Shown here one piece after another: positions 8,256-16,962 of a DNA stretch of 64,000 nucleotides. The translations under genes and the position numbers were made by a program. The stretch lies in assembly GCF_004751985.1 (NCBI RefSeq), contig NZ_CP038492.1:3162001-3226000 (forward strand), read 5' to 3'. The DNA is from Rhodophyticola sp. CCM32. Lineage in GTDB: Bacteria > Pseudomonadota > Alphaproteobacteria > Rhodobacterales > Rhodobacteraceae. Below the pieces are notes generated by a model. The model searched no databases, was not told where the DNA came from, and saw only the letters and a list, made by a program, of their open reading frames with translations. How positions within the stretch are numbered: position 1 is the first letter of the stretch; each line of letters starts with the position of its first letter.

Positions 8256-8633
8256 TCACACCACCTTCGTCAGGTCCTGGGCCAACATCAGCGCGTTCCC
8301 GTCGGGATCGTAGAATGTAGCGGTACTGACCATTCCCTCGACCACATCTGTCGGGCCATCAAACTTCACATCTACCGCTTCCAGATCACGACGTGCCGCA
8401 TCAATGTTCGCGACCCCAAAAACCGGCACAGAGTTACCTGGTACGGGCTCCACATGTTCCCCCAGCCCCAAGGTTACACCGTCTGTTTTGGTGTAGAGCT
8501 CACTCCATCCAGCTTCATCAATGTGGTAATTGAGTTCAAATCCCAGCATATCAGTATACCAACGCGCGCTGGCATGGCGATCTCGCACGGACAGGGCGAT
8601 GGTTATCGTATTATCAAGCGCGACGACTGACAT
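8256..8633 (-). CDS. VOC-fold (glyoxalase/bleomycin-resistance-like) protein
   Basis: This 125-residue protein has the vicinal-oxygen-chelate pattern: SVRDRHASARWYTDMLGFEL near the N-terminus, GVTLGLGEHVEP in the middle and ATFYDPDGNALMLAQDL at the C-terminus. VOC proteins bind a metal and act as isomerases, dioxygenases or drug-binding proteins; the substrate here is unknown. The start MSVVALDNTI has AAGGA upstream. The gene is divergent from a winged-helix regulator 40 bases away, a layout that suggests control by that protein. Both look less GC-rich than their surroundings. Confidence 0.82.
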   Translation of the reverse strand: MSVVALDNTITIALSVRDRHASARWYTDMLGFELNYHIDEAGWSELYTKTDGVTLGLGEHVEPVPGNSVPVFGVANIDAARRDLEAVDVKFDGPTDVVEGMVSTATFYDPDGNALMLAQDLTKVV

Positions 8634-8673
8634 TGTGCTTTCCTTTGACCTGAAAATATATAAGCTATACTTT
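8634..8673. promoter_or_regulatory. Divergent promoter region, VOC gene / regulator
   Basis: This 40-base AT-rich gap contains TTGACC (8645-8650) and TATACT (8666-8671) on the plus strand at 15-base spacing. That would place transcription start at or just inside the regulator's start codon, so the regulator mRNA may be leaderless or start at the ATG at 8686. An AAGGA site lies upstream of the VOC start on the minus strand. Confidence 0.4.
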
Positions 8674-9213
8674 ATGGACATCGATATGCTTGTCAAGGTG
8701 ACGTCGCGGGCCTGGTCACTGAACATACTTGCGCTCATGCACAGCGGCATACCAGGCCGACAGGCACCCCTGCTTTCTGCATCAGGTGCCAGCCGAACCG
8801 CGTTTGCGCCAAGCTTGGTTCATTTGGTCAATCTTGGATTGCTGGAACGAAACCCTGGTCACGGCCATCCGTTGCGGCCTGAGTACCGACTGACCTCCAA
8901 AGGCGCGGAAATTGCGGTGATCGCAGAAAAAATAAAAACCGCAGTCCCCGGCGAGACACAAAGCGCAATATTACGTCGGGCATGGACCGTTCCGGTGTTG
9001 GCCGTAAGTCGAAAACCACGGTATTTCAGCGAAATAAAGACCGCACTCGTCTCGGTGACAGACAGAGCATTGTCGCAATCACTTCGACAGCTACAGGAAA
9101 GCCGTTGGGTGTCCCGCGAAGTTGATACGACAAAAAACCCGCCACGACCATTATACCAAGCCGCCAATGCGGGTATCGACATTGGCGAAGCCGTTAATTT
9201 ATCAATGTCATAA
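8674..9213 (+). CDS. Winged-helix regulator with two HxlR-like units
   Basis: This 179-residue protein resembles HxlR-type winged-helix regulators but appears to contain the fold twice. The first unit covers about residues 6-68 (AWSLNILALMHSG to LTSKGAEI). The second covers about 88-150 (AWTVPVLAVSRKPRYFSEIK to TDRALSQSLRQLQESRW). Both begin with the AW-x-(L/V)-x-(I/V)-L pattern of HxlR. It is divergent from the VOC gene. Control of that gene in response to a reactive aldehyde or drug would be typical, but this is inference. An alternative start is the ATG at 8686. Confidence 0.75.
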   Translation: MDIDMLVKVTSRAWSLNILALMHSGIPGRQAPLLSASGASRTAFAPSLVHLVNLGLLERNPGHGHPLRPEYRLTSKGAEIAVIAEKIKTAVPGETQSAILRRAWTVPVLAVSRKPRYFSEIKTALVSVTDRALSQSLRQLQESRWVSREVDTTKNPPRPLYQAANAGIDIGEAVNLSMS

Positions 9214-9319
9214 GATACAGCGCCCCGCCTTTAACCTGAGCGATGTCGTATCGCCAATGTGCCCCGGAACGCCAAAGGCGTGGCAGGGTATGGGTGATGC
9301 AGGTTCAGGGCGGGGTGCT

Positions 9320-11368
9320 TTACCGCGCGATCTCCAGAAAGCCGCGTTCGGCGCGGCCTTCCGCATCAATCACGGTCAGTTCCACAAATCCCGGACGGGT
9401 TGAGCCCAGATCAACCTGACGGTCAAAGACACCTGTGGCCACCGGCCGCCCGTTCCAGAGCCAGGTAAAAGGCGGCGTGCCCCGATCAACCCGCGCCAGA
9501 AGCGGCAGATCCGCAGACCCCGCAAGCACGGCCCCGTCGGGGGGAAAGGCAATTTCGGGGGCATCTGTATCTCTGGCCCCCCCGCCCTGTGGCCGGAACC
9601 GGCGGAGCGGCGGCGGCAGCTCTGCCCGGGGGACGGTCAGCGCGCCCAGAGGCGGTGGCGGCAGCGGTGCAAGATCAGTGCCAAGCCGGGCGAAGGCCTC
9701 GAACAGCAGCGGTGCGGCAATATCCGCACCAAAGGCGCCGGGGACCGAAGCGCCATCGGCACGGCCCAGCCAGACCCCGACCACATGACGCCCGTCAAAC
9801 CCGAAGGCCCAGGCATCGCGATGGCCATAGCTGGTCCCGGTTTTATAGGCGAGCCTGTTGCGCGGCGCATTGGGCGGCGGTGTGACGCCGGACAGGATAT
9901 CGCCCAGATACCAGGCAGCGACGGGTGACAGGACGCGTGTGCCCTCACCTGATGGATCCTCTGTGCGGATGCGCAACGGTGCTGCGTTCCCGCCCCGGGC
10001 AATCATCGCGTAAAGCTGCATCAGGTCTTCCATGCGTGTGCCAAGCCCGCCAAGGCCGATGGCCAGACCGGGATCGCCCGGGGGCAGTTCCGCCCGCATC
10101 CCGGCGCGGCGCATCCGGGTCAGCAACTCGGCCGGGCCGATTGCGTCCAGCAGGCTGACAACGGGAATGTTGAGCGAGGCCTGCAAGGCGCGGCGCACGC
10201 TCAGCTCACCGCGAAAGGCATTGTCGAAATTCTGCGGGGCATAGCTGCCGAACCGGATGGGCCGATCCTCGATCAGGCTTTCGGGGTGGATCAGCCCAGC
10301 TTCAAAGCCCAGCCCGTAGATCAGCGGTTTGAGGGTGGAGCCCGGCGAGCGCAGGGCCTGTGTCATATCCACAAAGCCTTGCCGTGTGTCATCACTATAC
10401 GCCGCTGCCCCGACCGAGGCGCGCAATGCGCCTGTCCGGTGGTCCATGACCATGATCGCGGCGGTCAGCCGGGTATCGCGGCCCTGAACGGCCTGCGCGG
10501 CCAGCGTTTCCATCCGGGCTTGCAGCTCTGCGTCCAGTGTCAGGTCATGGCGCGTGGCGGTCGGGCGGTCCTGCACGACCCGGTCGGCCAGATGCGGGGC
10601 CAGTGCCGGGAAATCCCGCCGCGCTGACGGGATCGGCGCGCGGCGGGCCCAGGTGATTTCGGTCTCGGTCAGGGCGCCGAACCGGATGGCGCGGTCCAGC
10701 ACCCGGTTCCGGGCAAGGCGCGCGGCCCCACGGAAGCGGTCGGGGCGGCGGCTGTTGGGCGCCTGCGGCAGGGCGACCAGAAGCGCGGATTGGGCAGCGG
10801 TCAGCCGGCGGGGTTCGGTGCCGAACCAGGTGAGGCTGGCGGCGCGGATGCCTTCCAAATTGCCGCCATAGGGGGCAAGATGCAGGTAAAGCGTCAGGAT
10901 CTCATCCTTGCTCAGCACCCGTTCAAGGGCAAGCGCGACCCGGATCTGGCGCAGTTTGCCGCCCCATGCACCGGTGCCGCTGTCTTCCAGCAGGCGGGCC
11001 ACCTGCATCGTCAGGGTCGACCCGCCCGAAACGATCCGCCGGTTCCACAGCGCCTGCCAACCGGCGCGGGCAAAGGCGCGCAGATCGACGCCGGAATGGG
11101 TGCGAAAGCGGCGGTCTTCATAGGTCACCAGCATGTCGATAAAGCCCGGGTCCACCTCGGCCAGGCGGACCGGCAGACGCCAGCGCCCATCCTCGACCGT
11201 ATAGGCGCGCAGCAGCCTGCCCTCGCGATCCACCACTTCAATGCCCGTATCAGGCACCAGACCCGGCAGGTCGGTGGCCGCGATCCAGGCGTTCACCCGG
11301 ACCAGCCCCACCGCGATGAGTGTCGCAAGCAGGGCCAGGGTGATCAAAGGGGTGCGCAACCGCCGCAC
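9320..11368 (-). CDS. pbpC: Penicillin-binding protein 1C (glycosyltransferase/transpeptidase)
   Basis: This 682-residue inner-membrane protein has one N-terminal membrane anchor (about residues 8-30). The GT51 glycosyltransferase domain has its catalytic glutamate E84 in TYEDRRFRTHSGVD. The transpeptidase domain has the SxxK motif at S344 (SPGSTLKP), then SLN and KTGTS. A C-terminal BiPBP-type beta domain ends in FLEIAR. PBP1C polymerises glycan strands in the periplasm. It starts 5 bases after the alpha-2-macroglobulin gene. That pairing is conserved in many Gram-negatives, where the macroglobulin is thought to trap proteases after envelope breach while PBP1C repairs the wall. Confidence 0.95.
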   Translation of the reverse strand: MRRLRTPLITLALLATLIAVGLVRVNAWIAATDLPGLVPDTGIEVVDREGRLLRAYTVEDGRWRLPVRLAEVDPGFIDMLVTYEDRRFRTHSGVDLRAFARAGWQALWNRRIVSGGSTLTMQVARLLEDSGTGAWGGKLRQIRVALALERVLSKDEILTLYLHLAPYGGNLEGIRAASLTWFGTEPRRLTAAQSALLVALPQAPNSRRPDRFRGAARLARNRVLDRAIRFGALTETEITWARRAPIPSARRDFPALAPHLADRVVQDRPTATRHDLTLDAELQARMETLAAQAVQGRDTRLTAAIMVMDHRTGALRASVGAAAYSDDTRQGFVDMTQALRSPGSTLKPLIYGLGFEAGLIHPESLIEDRPIRFGSYAPQNFDNAFRGELSVRRALQASLNIPVVSLLDAIGPAELLTRMRRAGMRAELPPGDPGLAIGLGGLGTRMEDLMQLYAMIARGGNAAPLRIRTEDPSGEGTRVLSPVAAWYLGDILSGVTPPPNAPRNRLAYKTGTSYGHRDAWAFGFDGRHVVGVWLGRADGASVPGAFGADIAAPLLFEAFARLGTDLAPLPPPPLGALTVPRAELPPPLRRFRPQGGGARDTDAPEIAFPPDGAVLAGSADLPLLARVDRGTPPFTWLWNGRPVATGVFDRQVDLGSTRPGFVELTVIDAEGRAERGFLEIAR

Positions 11369-11373
11369 CGGTC

Positions 11374-14300
11374 TTACTCCCCCGTCACCATCAGGCGGGC
11401 CGAGGCGGTCTGCGCCCGGTATTGCGGGCGGTACATATCCTCGACACTGGCGGCGGGATGATGGAAATCACCCGGCGTCACCGCCCGCACGATATAGCCC
11501 AGACGGAAGCTGCGGTCAGAGCGCCAGTCGACAGCGGCAAGGAACCGGTCCTGCCGAAACTCCGTATGGGTCGCCACATCGTCCAGCGCGACCCCGTCCA
11601 GCGCGCGGATATCGCCCCCGCGGATCAGGTTCGGATTGTCGATCTCGAACCCGGCGGGCAGCGGGTCATTGACCATCAGCCGGGCCTCGCGATCTTCAAA
11701 CGGGGTCACGGTCAACAGGGCCACCAGCCGGGTGCCGACCGGCACATCGGCCGGATCGGCGGGCTGGCCTTCCAGCGTGACATAGCTGCGGGTGATGCGA
11801 TACCCGTTGCCAAAGGCCTCGGTCGCGCCTGCGGGTACGCCAAAGCGGGTGAAGGTCAGGCTTTGACGGCTGGTCCCTGCATTGGTGATTGCACGGCTGG
11901 TGCTGTCGCCGGCGCGCAAAACCTCCACCAGCGGGCCGGTGACCGGCTGGCCATCGATCTGCAGGTCTGAAATCGGGTCTGCGTCGATCAGGGCATGGGC
12001 GGCCAGAAGACTCCATGTCGCCTCCTGGGTGGAAAGTGCATGACCCGCCGGGCTGAGCGCGGTGGCCAGATCAGAGACCGGCACCGCATCAGAACCGGCA
12101 GCCACCGCCAGCGTCAGCAGCCCCGCCGCATCGCGCCGGTTGCTGCCATAATCGACGCGCCAGCCGGTGAACTCGGGCTGCGATTGTTTGCTGCGCAGCA
12201 GGGCATATCCGGCCCGGAACATCGCATCGGCGCGCGGCTGATCGCCATACATCGCCAAAGCGGCCCCCAATTGGCCAAGCGCCATCGGGTTGCTGAACTC
12301 CACCGCTTTCACATCCGCATAATAGCGCAGATCGCCCATCGAGGCAGTGCCTTCGCGGGCCAGCACCATCAGCGCATAGGCCAGATCTTCGCCGCCAGTC
12401 TCGAAATCGGGATAGAATGAAACCTCGTTGCGCAGATTGTCGATGGCGCGGCTGAAGGCCAGATCGGGCACCTGATACCCCTGCGCCCGCGCGCGGGACA
12501 GGAAATCTGTGACATAGGCGTCAAGCCAGAGATCGCCGGAATACGCGCCCCAGAGGCCGAAACCCCCATTGCCCGCCTGATTGACCAGCACCTCATCAAT
12601 GGCCTGAGCGATCCGCAGATCCAGATCGGCTGCTGTGGTCAGCTCCATCGCCTCTGCCACGGAAGACAGGTAAAGCAGCGGCATCGCCCGGCTGGTCACC
12701 TGTTCGGTGCAGCCATAGGGGTAACGGTCCAGCATCTGGAGAAGACCCGGCGCGTCGAACCGCGCCAGCGGACCGGCGGACAGCGTGGCGCGGCCCGATC
12801 CGGGCCGGAGCCCGGTGAAGACACTGGCATCAAGGGTGAAAACCTCACCCGGGTTCAGGGCAATCAGGCTGGTTTCGGCCAGTTCCGGGTCATTGACCTG
12901 CACCGGCAGGGCCAGTGGTTTGGTCAGCACTGTGCCATCGGGCGTGGTCAGGGCCACCGTGATCTCCTGCAATCCGGTTCCCGTCCCGGCGGTGACCGGT
13001 ACAGACAGGCGTTGGGTTTGACCCTCACCCAGAGTGACAGAGACAGGATAGGCCCCGATATCAAGGCCCTCCCCATTGCTGATCCCGATGGTAACCGGGC
13101 CGGTCGGACCGGTGGCATGGGTGATTTCCAGCAGCATGCGTGCGGTGTCACCAGGGGCCATGAACCGCGGCAGGCTGGCGCTCAGCACAACCGGGTCGCG
13201 GATCAGCACATCCGCCTCGGCCTGGCCGATCCCGGTCTGCGACCAGGCGATGGCCATCACCCGCACCGTGCCATTGAAGGACGGAATGTCGAAACGGGCC
13301 CGGGCCAACCCATCGGCCCCAACGGTCAGCGCGCCGGACTGGAACGCCACCAGCGCCTCGGTCGGGGGCGGGGCCTGCATGCGGCCGGCGCTGCCGCCAT
13401 CGCCGCCGGACCGCACGCGCCCCTCGGCCCCGCTGCGGCTGTCGATAAGGCGGCCATAAACATCGCGCAGCGCCATTCCAAGCCGCCGCTGGCCAAAGTA
13501 ATGGCCCGCCGGGTCGGGGCTTTCGAAGCCGGTCAGGTTCAGAATGCCCAGATCAACAGCGGCGATCGTGGCATACACCGTATCCCCGGGGGCGGTATTC
13601 TCGACGCGCAGGGCAATGTCCAGCGGGCCGCGCGGCATGGCCTCTGCCGGGGCGTCCAGCGCCACATCCAGCGCCCTTTCGCCCGGGTCGATATGGGCAT
13701 GGGCCAGACCCAAAGCGCGGGCCGGGGTCTGGGTGTCGATCCGGGATACGGGCCGCAGCAGCGTGGCAGAGACATAGGCCCCGCTGCCCCAGTCATCGGT
13801 CACCGGCAGGGCAATTTCCACCGGGTCATCGCCCAGTTCCACGATCCGCATGTCGATCAGACGGTTCGACATCACCCGGATCAGGGCAGTGCCGCCCCGG
13901 CGCGGCACGATCCGCAATTCCGCGGTATCGCCGGGCCGATAGCTTTCGGCATCCAGTGAAACATCCAGCACATCAGGTGTGCCACTGGCCCCGGCGGGCG
14001 CATACCACCCGGCGCTGAACCCGACCGAGCTTGTCGTATAGGCGCCCGAGCTGCTTTCCACCCGCAGCTCGAACTCCCCCCATTGCAGGGCCTGGGTGAT
14101 CCGCACCGGGTCATTGCCCAATACGGCCTCGCCCGTGGCGATCCGGGTGCGGCTTGTCACCGGTTCCCAGTTCCAGGCACCATTCCGGGAATACCACTGA
14201 TAGCGGCGTTCAACCCGGTTCAGGGTCCAGGTTACGGGCAGCGCCCCATTGGCATTGACCGCGATCAGATCGAAAGCGGCCTCGCTGTCTTCGGGCAGCG

Positions 14301-16806
14301 CGCCGTCGAACAGCGGGCGAATGCCGATCAGCGCGCCCTGCGGCTCCACATTGCGGGTGATCTGGCGTTCCACCGGGCGGCCCGACCCTTCCGAGACACG
14401 CAGGGTCACCGTCAGATCACGGGGATGGGGCGGGCCACTGATATCGGGCAGATCAAGGGGCAGCATGGCGCTGCCATCGGCGGATGTGACGGTGCCCCCG
14501 GGCAGTTCGGCAAAGCGGGGCTGGGGGCTGTCATCATGACGTCCGAACCGGTAACTGGGCCAGTCTTCCAGTGTGGCCCGGGCGCGCAGCGCAAGCTCTC
14601 CCTCAATCGGCAGATCGCCTGCGGGCGCGCCGAAAAGATAATCGGCCTGCAATTCAAGCTGTGGCAGCAGACCGGCGGGGCGGATCGGCCCCTCCGGCAG
14701 GTTCAGCGTCACATCTATACGTTCCGGCAGGAAATCCTCGACCAGCAGGGTCCGGCTGGCCAGAGGCGCCGCGTTGGTATCTGCATGGACGGCCAGCCGC
14801 CAGGTGCCGCGCGGCACATTTGTTCCAAGCGGCAGGGCAAAGACAAACCCGCCCGCCCCGGTCTCTTCCAGCAGCTGCCGGGTATATTCCACCCCATCGG
14901 CGCGGGTCAGAACAGCGGTCAGCGGCAGACCGGTGATCGCCCCGGCCTGCCCGTCGCGGGCCAGCGCCGTGGCATGGATCGTCTCACCCGCGCGATAGGC
15001 GCCGCGTTCGGTGGTCAGGAACAGATCAATCGCGCCTGCGGCCTCGCGCCCCTCCACCCCGCGATCCGACAGGTCAAACTCGGCCTCGCGGAGCGACAGA
15101 AAGGCATAATCCACATCGCCATCGGTGACGGTGACCATCGCCGGTGCGGCCCCCGCCCGGCCAAGCGCCAGACCGGCCTCGAACAGCGCATAGCCATCGG
15201 CATCACTCACCGCCTCGCCCAGCACCCGGTTCGATTCCGAGATCAGGCTGACGGTCAGCCCGGGCCGCGCGCCCGCATCCGACAGGCCGCGCACCACCAC
15301 ATGCACGCCATCGGCCCCGCTCATCGCGGACAGGCCCAGATCGCTGACCAGAAACCATTGCGTGGCCGCCGCGGTGTCGCGGGCAGGCAGGTTTGCGGCG
15401 CGTGCCTCCAGCGCATAAAGACCGGGCCCCAGATCGGCCAGCACATCGCCCATGGGCAGGCGTGTGGTGACATCGCGGTTCAGGTCCTGGGCAACCTCGC
15501 CCGTGCCGGTCCAGACCTCTTCGGCCAGTTCCGTGGTGAAGCGGTTAATCTCCCAGGCGTTCAGCGGGCGGCCGAAATATTCTTCCTGCAGGCTGCGCAC
15601 CAGATTGCGGTCGGACACCCGGAACAGGCGCAGCGCCACGGCATCGGTGTTCACCGCCACAACCGGGATCGCGGCGGCCTCGCTTCTCGGCAGGATATAG
15701 GCACGCCCGGGGAAGCGGACGCCCGGCGTGCGATCCTGCACATATTGCCGGATCGACACCGGGGCCTGCAACACCTCGCCCGAGGCGGCGGGCAGGCCTG
15801 CGCGCAGGGTCATCTCGTAGCGCTGGCCATGGCTGACGCCCGAGATGCAAAGCTGCCGCTCTTCCGCCTCGACACTCAGACCGGTGACAGCGGATTGCAG
15901 AAAATCCCCGTAGCTGACGCCGCCGGGCGCCAGATCTTCGGAAAAGATCACACAGATGCGGGGCAGGGCGGCCTCATTATCCACCTGGGTTTCCACCACG
16001 CGGAACCCGTAAAGCCCGATCGCCCGGTCCAGCGCCTGAGACAGATCATCGCGATACCCCTGCGCCAGCGCCAGCCGCAGGGCGGGGATCATGTCGCGCC
16101 CGCGCCCGCGGCGTTCAAGCCCCTGGGCCAGAACATCCAGCGCATCGGCCAGAACCGGCCCGTCAGGCGCGCGCAAGGCGGCGTTGATCGCGGCATGGAT
16201 GGCGCCGGTTTCCAGCTGATAACGCAGCTGGTCGCTTAGATTGCCCAACGCCAGCTGGTGACGGGCATATTCAGACCAGAGTGCAGGTGCATCGCTGCGG
16301 GTGATCGCCGCCCCGGTCAGGCGCATGGCGGCCTGCCTGTCGCCGCGCCCTGCCGCGTCGCGGGCGGCCTGCACCAGCTGATCGGCGGTCCAGGTGCCGG
16401 CATACTGGCGTGTGGCCAGCCCCTCGGCCTGGTTTCGCGCGCTGGCCAGATCGCCGGATTGCAGGAAGGACAGCGCCGCGACCCGACCGCCAAGCCGGGA
16501 AAGCACAGCGGGATCGGTGGGGTAAACCTGTGCCGAGAGGGCGCCTTCATAGGGCTCCTGTGCAAGCATGGCGGTTTTGGGGAAACAGGCATTGGACCGC
16601 TGGTTGAAGGTGAAGGCGTTGCAATCCGGGTCGGTCAGACAGGCGGTGGAACAGGCCTCGAAACTTGTATCAAACAGGGGCCGCAGATCGCCGCCGGGGA
16701 AATCCATATCGCGGGTGATGGCGATATAGCGATCCGGCACGGCCTCTTGCGCCAGGGCGGGAAGTGCAGAAAGAAAACATATCAAAAAAGCAAAAAGCGG
16801 GCGCAT
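11374..16806 (-). CDS. Bacterial alpha-2-macroglobulin family protein
   Basis: This very large 1810-residue periplasmic protease-trap protein has the signal peptide MRPLFAFLICFLSALPALA. A PAN/Apple-like cysteine-rich domain follows at about residues 25-100 (CSTACLTDPDCNAF). Then come macroglobulin beta domains and the bait region. The intact thioester motif is YPYGCTEQ, with C1366. C-terminal complement-like helical and receptor-binding-like domains finish the protein. The PAN domain is a feature of the YfhM/MagD-like subfamily. No lipobox cysteine follows the signal, so unlike E. coli YfhM it may be soluble in the periplasm. It is the first gene of the operon with pbpC. Confidence 0.94.
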   Translation of the reverse strand: MRPLFAFLICFLSALPALAQEAVPDRYIAITRDMDFPGGDLRPLFDTSFEACSTACLTDPDCNAFTFNQRSNACFPKTAMLAQEPYEGALSAQVYPTDPAVLSRLGGRVAALSFLQSGDLASARNQAEGLATRQYAGTWTADQLVQAARDAAGRGDRQAAMRLTGAAITRSDAPALWSEYARHQLALGNLSDQLRYQLETGAIHAAINAALRAPDGPVLADALDVLAQGLERRGRGRDMIPALRLALAQGYRDDLSQALDRAIGLYGFRVVETQVDNEAALPRICVIFSEDLAPGGVSYGDFLQSAVTGLSVEAEERQLCISGVSHGQRYEMTLRAGLPAASGEVLQAPVSIRQYVQDRTPGVRFPGRAYILPRSEAAAIPVVAVNTDAVALRLFRVSDRNLVRSLQEEYFGRPLNAWEINRFTTELAEEVWTGTGEVAQDLNRDVTTRLPMGDVLADLGPGLYALEARAANLPARDTAAATQWFLVSDLGLSAMSGADGVHVVVRGLSDAGARPGLTVSLISESNRVLGEAVSDADGYALFEAGLALGRAGAAPAMVTVTDGDVDYAFLSLREAEFDLSDRGVEGREAAGAIDLFLTTERGAYRAGETIHATALARDGQAGAITGLPLTAVLTRADGVEYTRQLLEETGAGGFVFALPLGTNVPRGTWRLAVHADTNAAPLASRTLLVEDFLPERIDVTLNLPEGPIRPAGLLPQLELQADYLFGAPAGDLPIEGELALRARATLEDWPSYRFGRHDDSPQPRFAELPGGTVTSADGSAMLPLDLPDISGPPHPRDLTVTLRVSEGSGRPVERQITRNVEPQGALIGIRPLFDGALPEDSEAAFDLIAVNANGALPVTWTLNRVERRYQWYSRNGAWNWEPVTSRTRIATGEAVLGNDPVRITQALQWGEFELRVESSSGAYTTSSVGFSAGWYAPAGASGTPDVLDVSLDAESYRPGDTAELRIVPRRGGTALIRVMSNRLIDMRIVELGDDPVEIALPVTDDWGSGAYVSATLLRPVSRIDTQTPARALGLAHAHIDPGERALDVALDAPAEAMPRGPLDIALRVENTAPGDTVYATIAAVDLGILNLTGFESPDPAGHYFGQRRLGMALRDVYGRLIDSRSGAEGRVRSGGDGGSAGRMQAPPPTEALVAFQSGALTVGADGLARARFDIPSFNGTVRVMAIAWSQTGIGQAEADVLIRDPVVLSASLPRFMAPGDTARMLLEITHATGPTGPVTIGISNGEGLDIGAYPVSVTLGEGQTQRLSVPVTAGTGTGLQEITVALTTPDGTVLTKPLALPVQVNDPELAETSLIALNPGEVFTLDASVFTGLRPGSGRATLSAGPLARFDAPGLLQMLDRYPYGCTEQVTSRAMPLLYLSSVAEAMELTTAADLDLRIAQAIDEVLVNQAGNGGFGLWGAYSGDLWLDAYVTDFLSRARAQGYQVPDLAFSRAIDNLRNEVSFYPDFETGGEDLAYALMVLAREGTASMGDLRYYADVKAVEFSNPMALGQLGAALAMYGDQPRADAMFRAGYALLRSKQSQPEFTGWRVDYGSNRRDAAGLLTLAVAAGSDAVPVSDLATALSPAGHALSTQEATWSLLAAHALIDADPISDLQIDGQPVTGPLVEVLRAGDSTSRAITNAGTSRQSLTFTRFGVPAGATEAFGNGYRITRSYVTLEGQPADPADVPVGTRLVALLTVTPFEDREARLMVNDPLPAGFEIDNPNLIRGGDIRALDGVALDDVATHTEFRQDRFLAAVDWRSDRSFRLGYIVRAVTPGDFHHPAASVEDMYRPQYRAQTASARLMVTGE

Positions 16807-16962
16807 GGCAGCCTCCCCAAAAGATCAAAAAAGAAAATATGCCCCATGCTGCCATGACTGTCCGCTTTCTGTCCACGATTTCCGTGGTTCAGTGTTAAGC
16901 CAATGTTCAGCCTGCTGACGGATGATTGCGCGACTGACGGCAAGACAAGATACAGGATCAGT

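Noticed and set aside
14083..16239. 718-codon frame opposite the alpha-2-macroglobulin gene
   Set aside because: It is antisense to a protein with signal peptide, PAN domain and thioester motif; no recognisable protein features.
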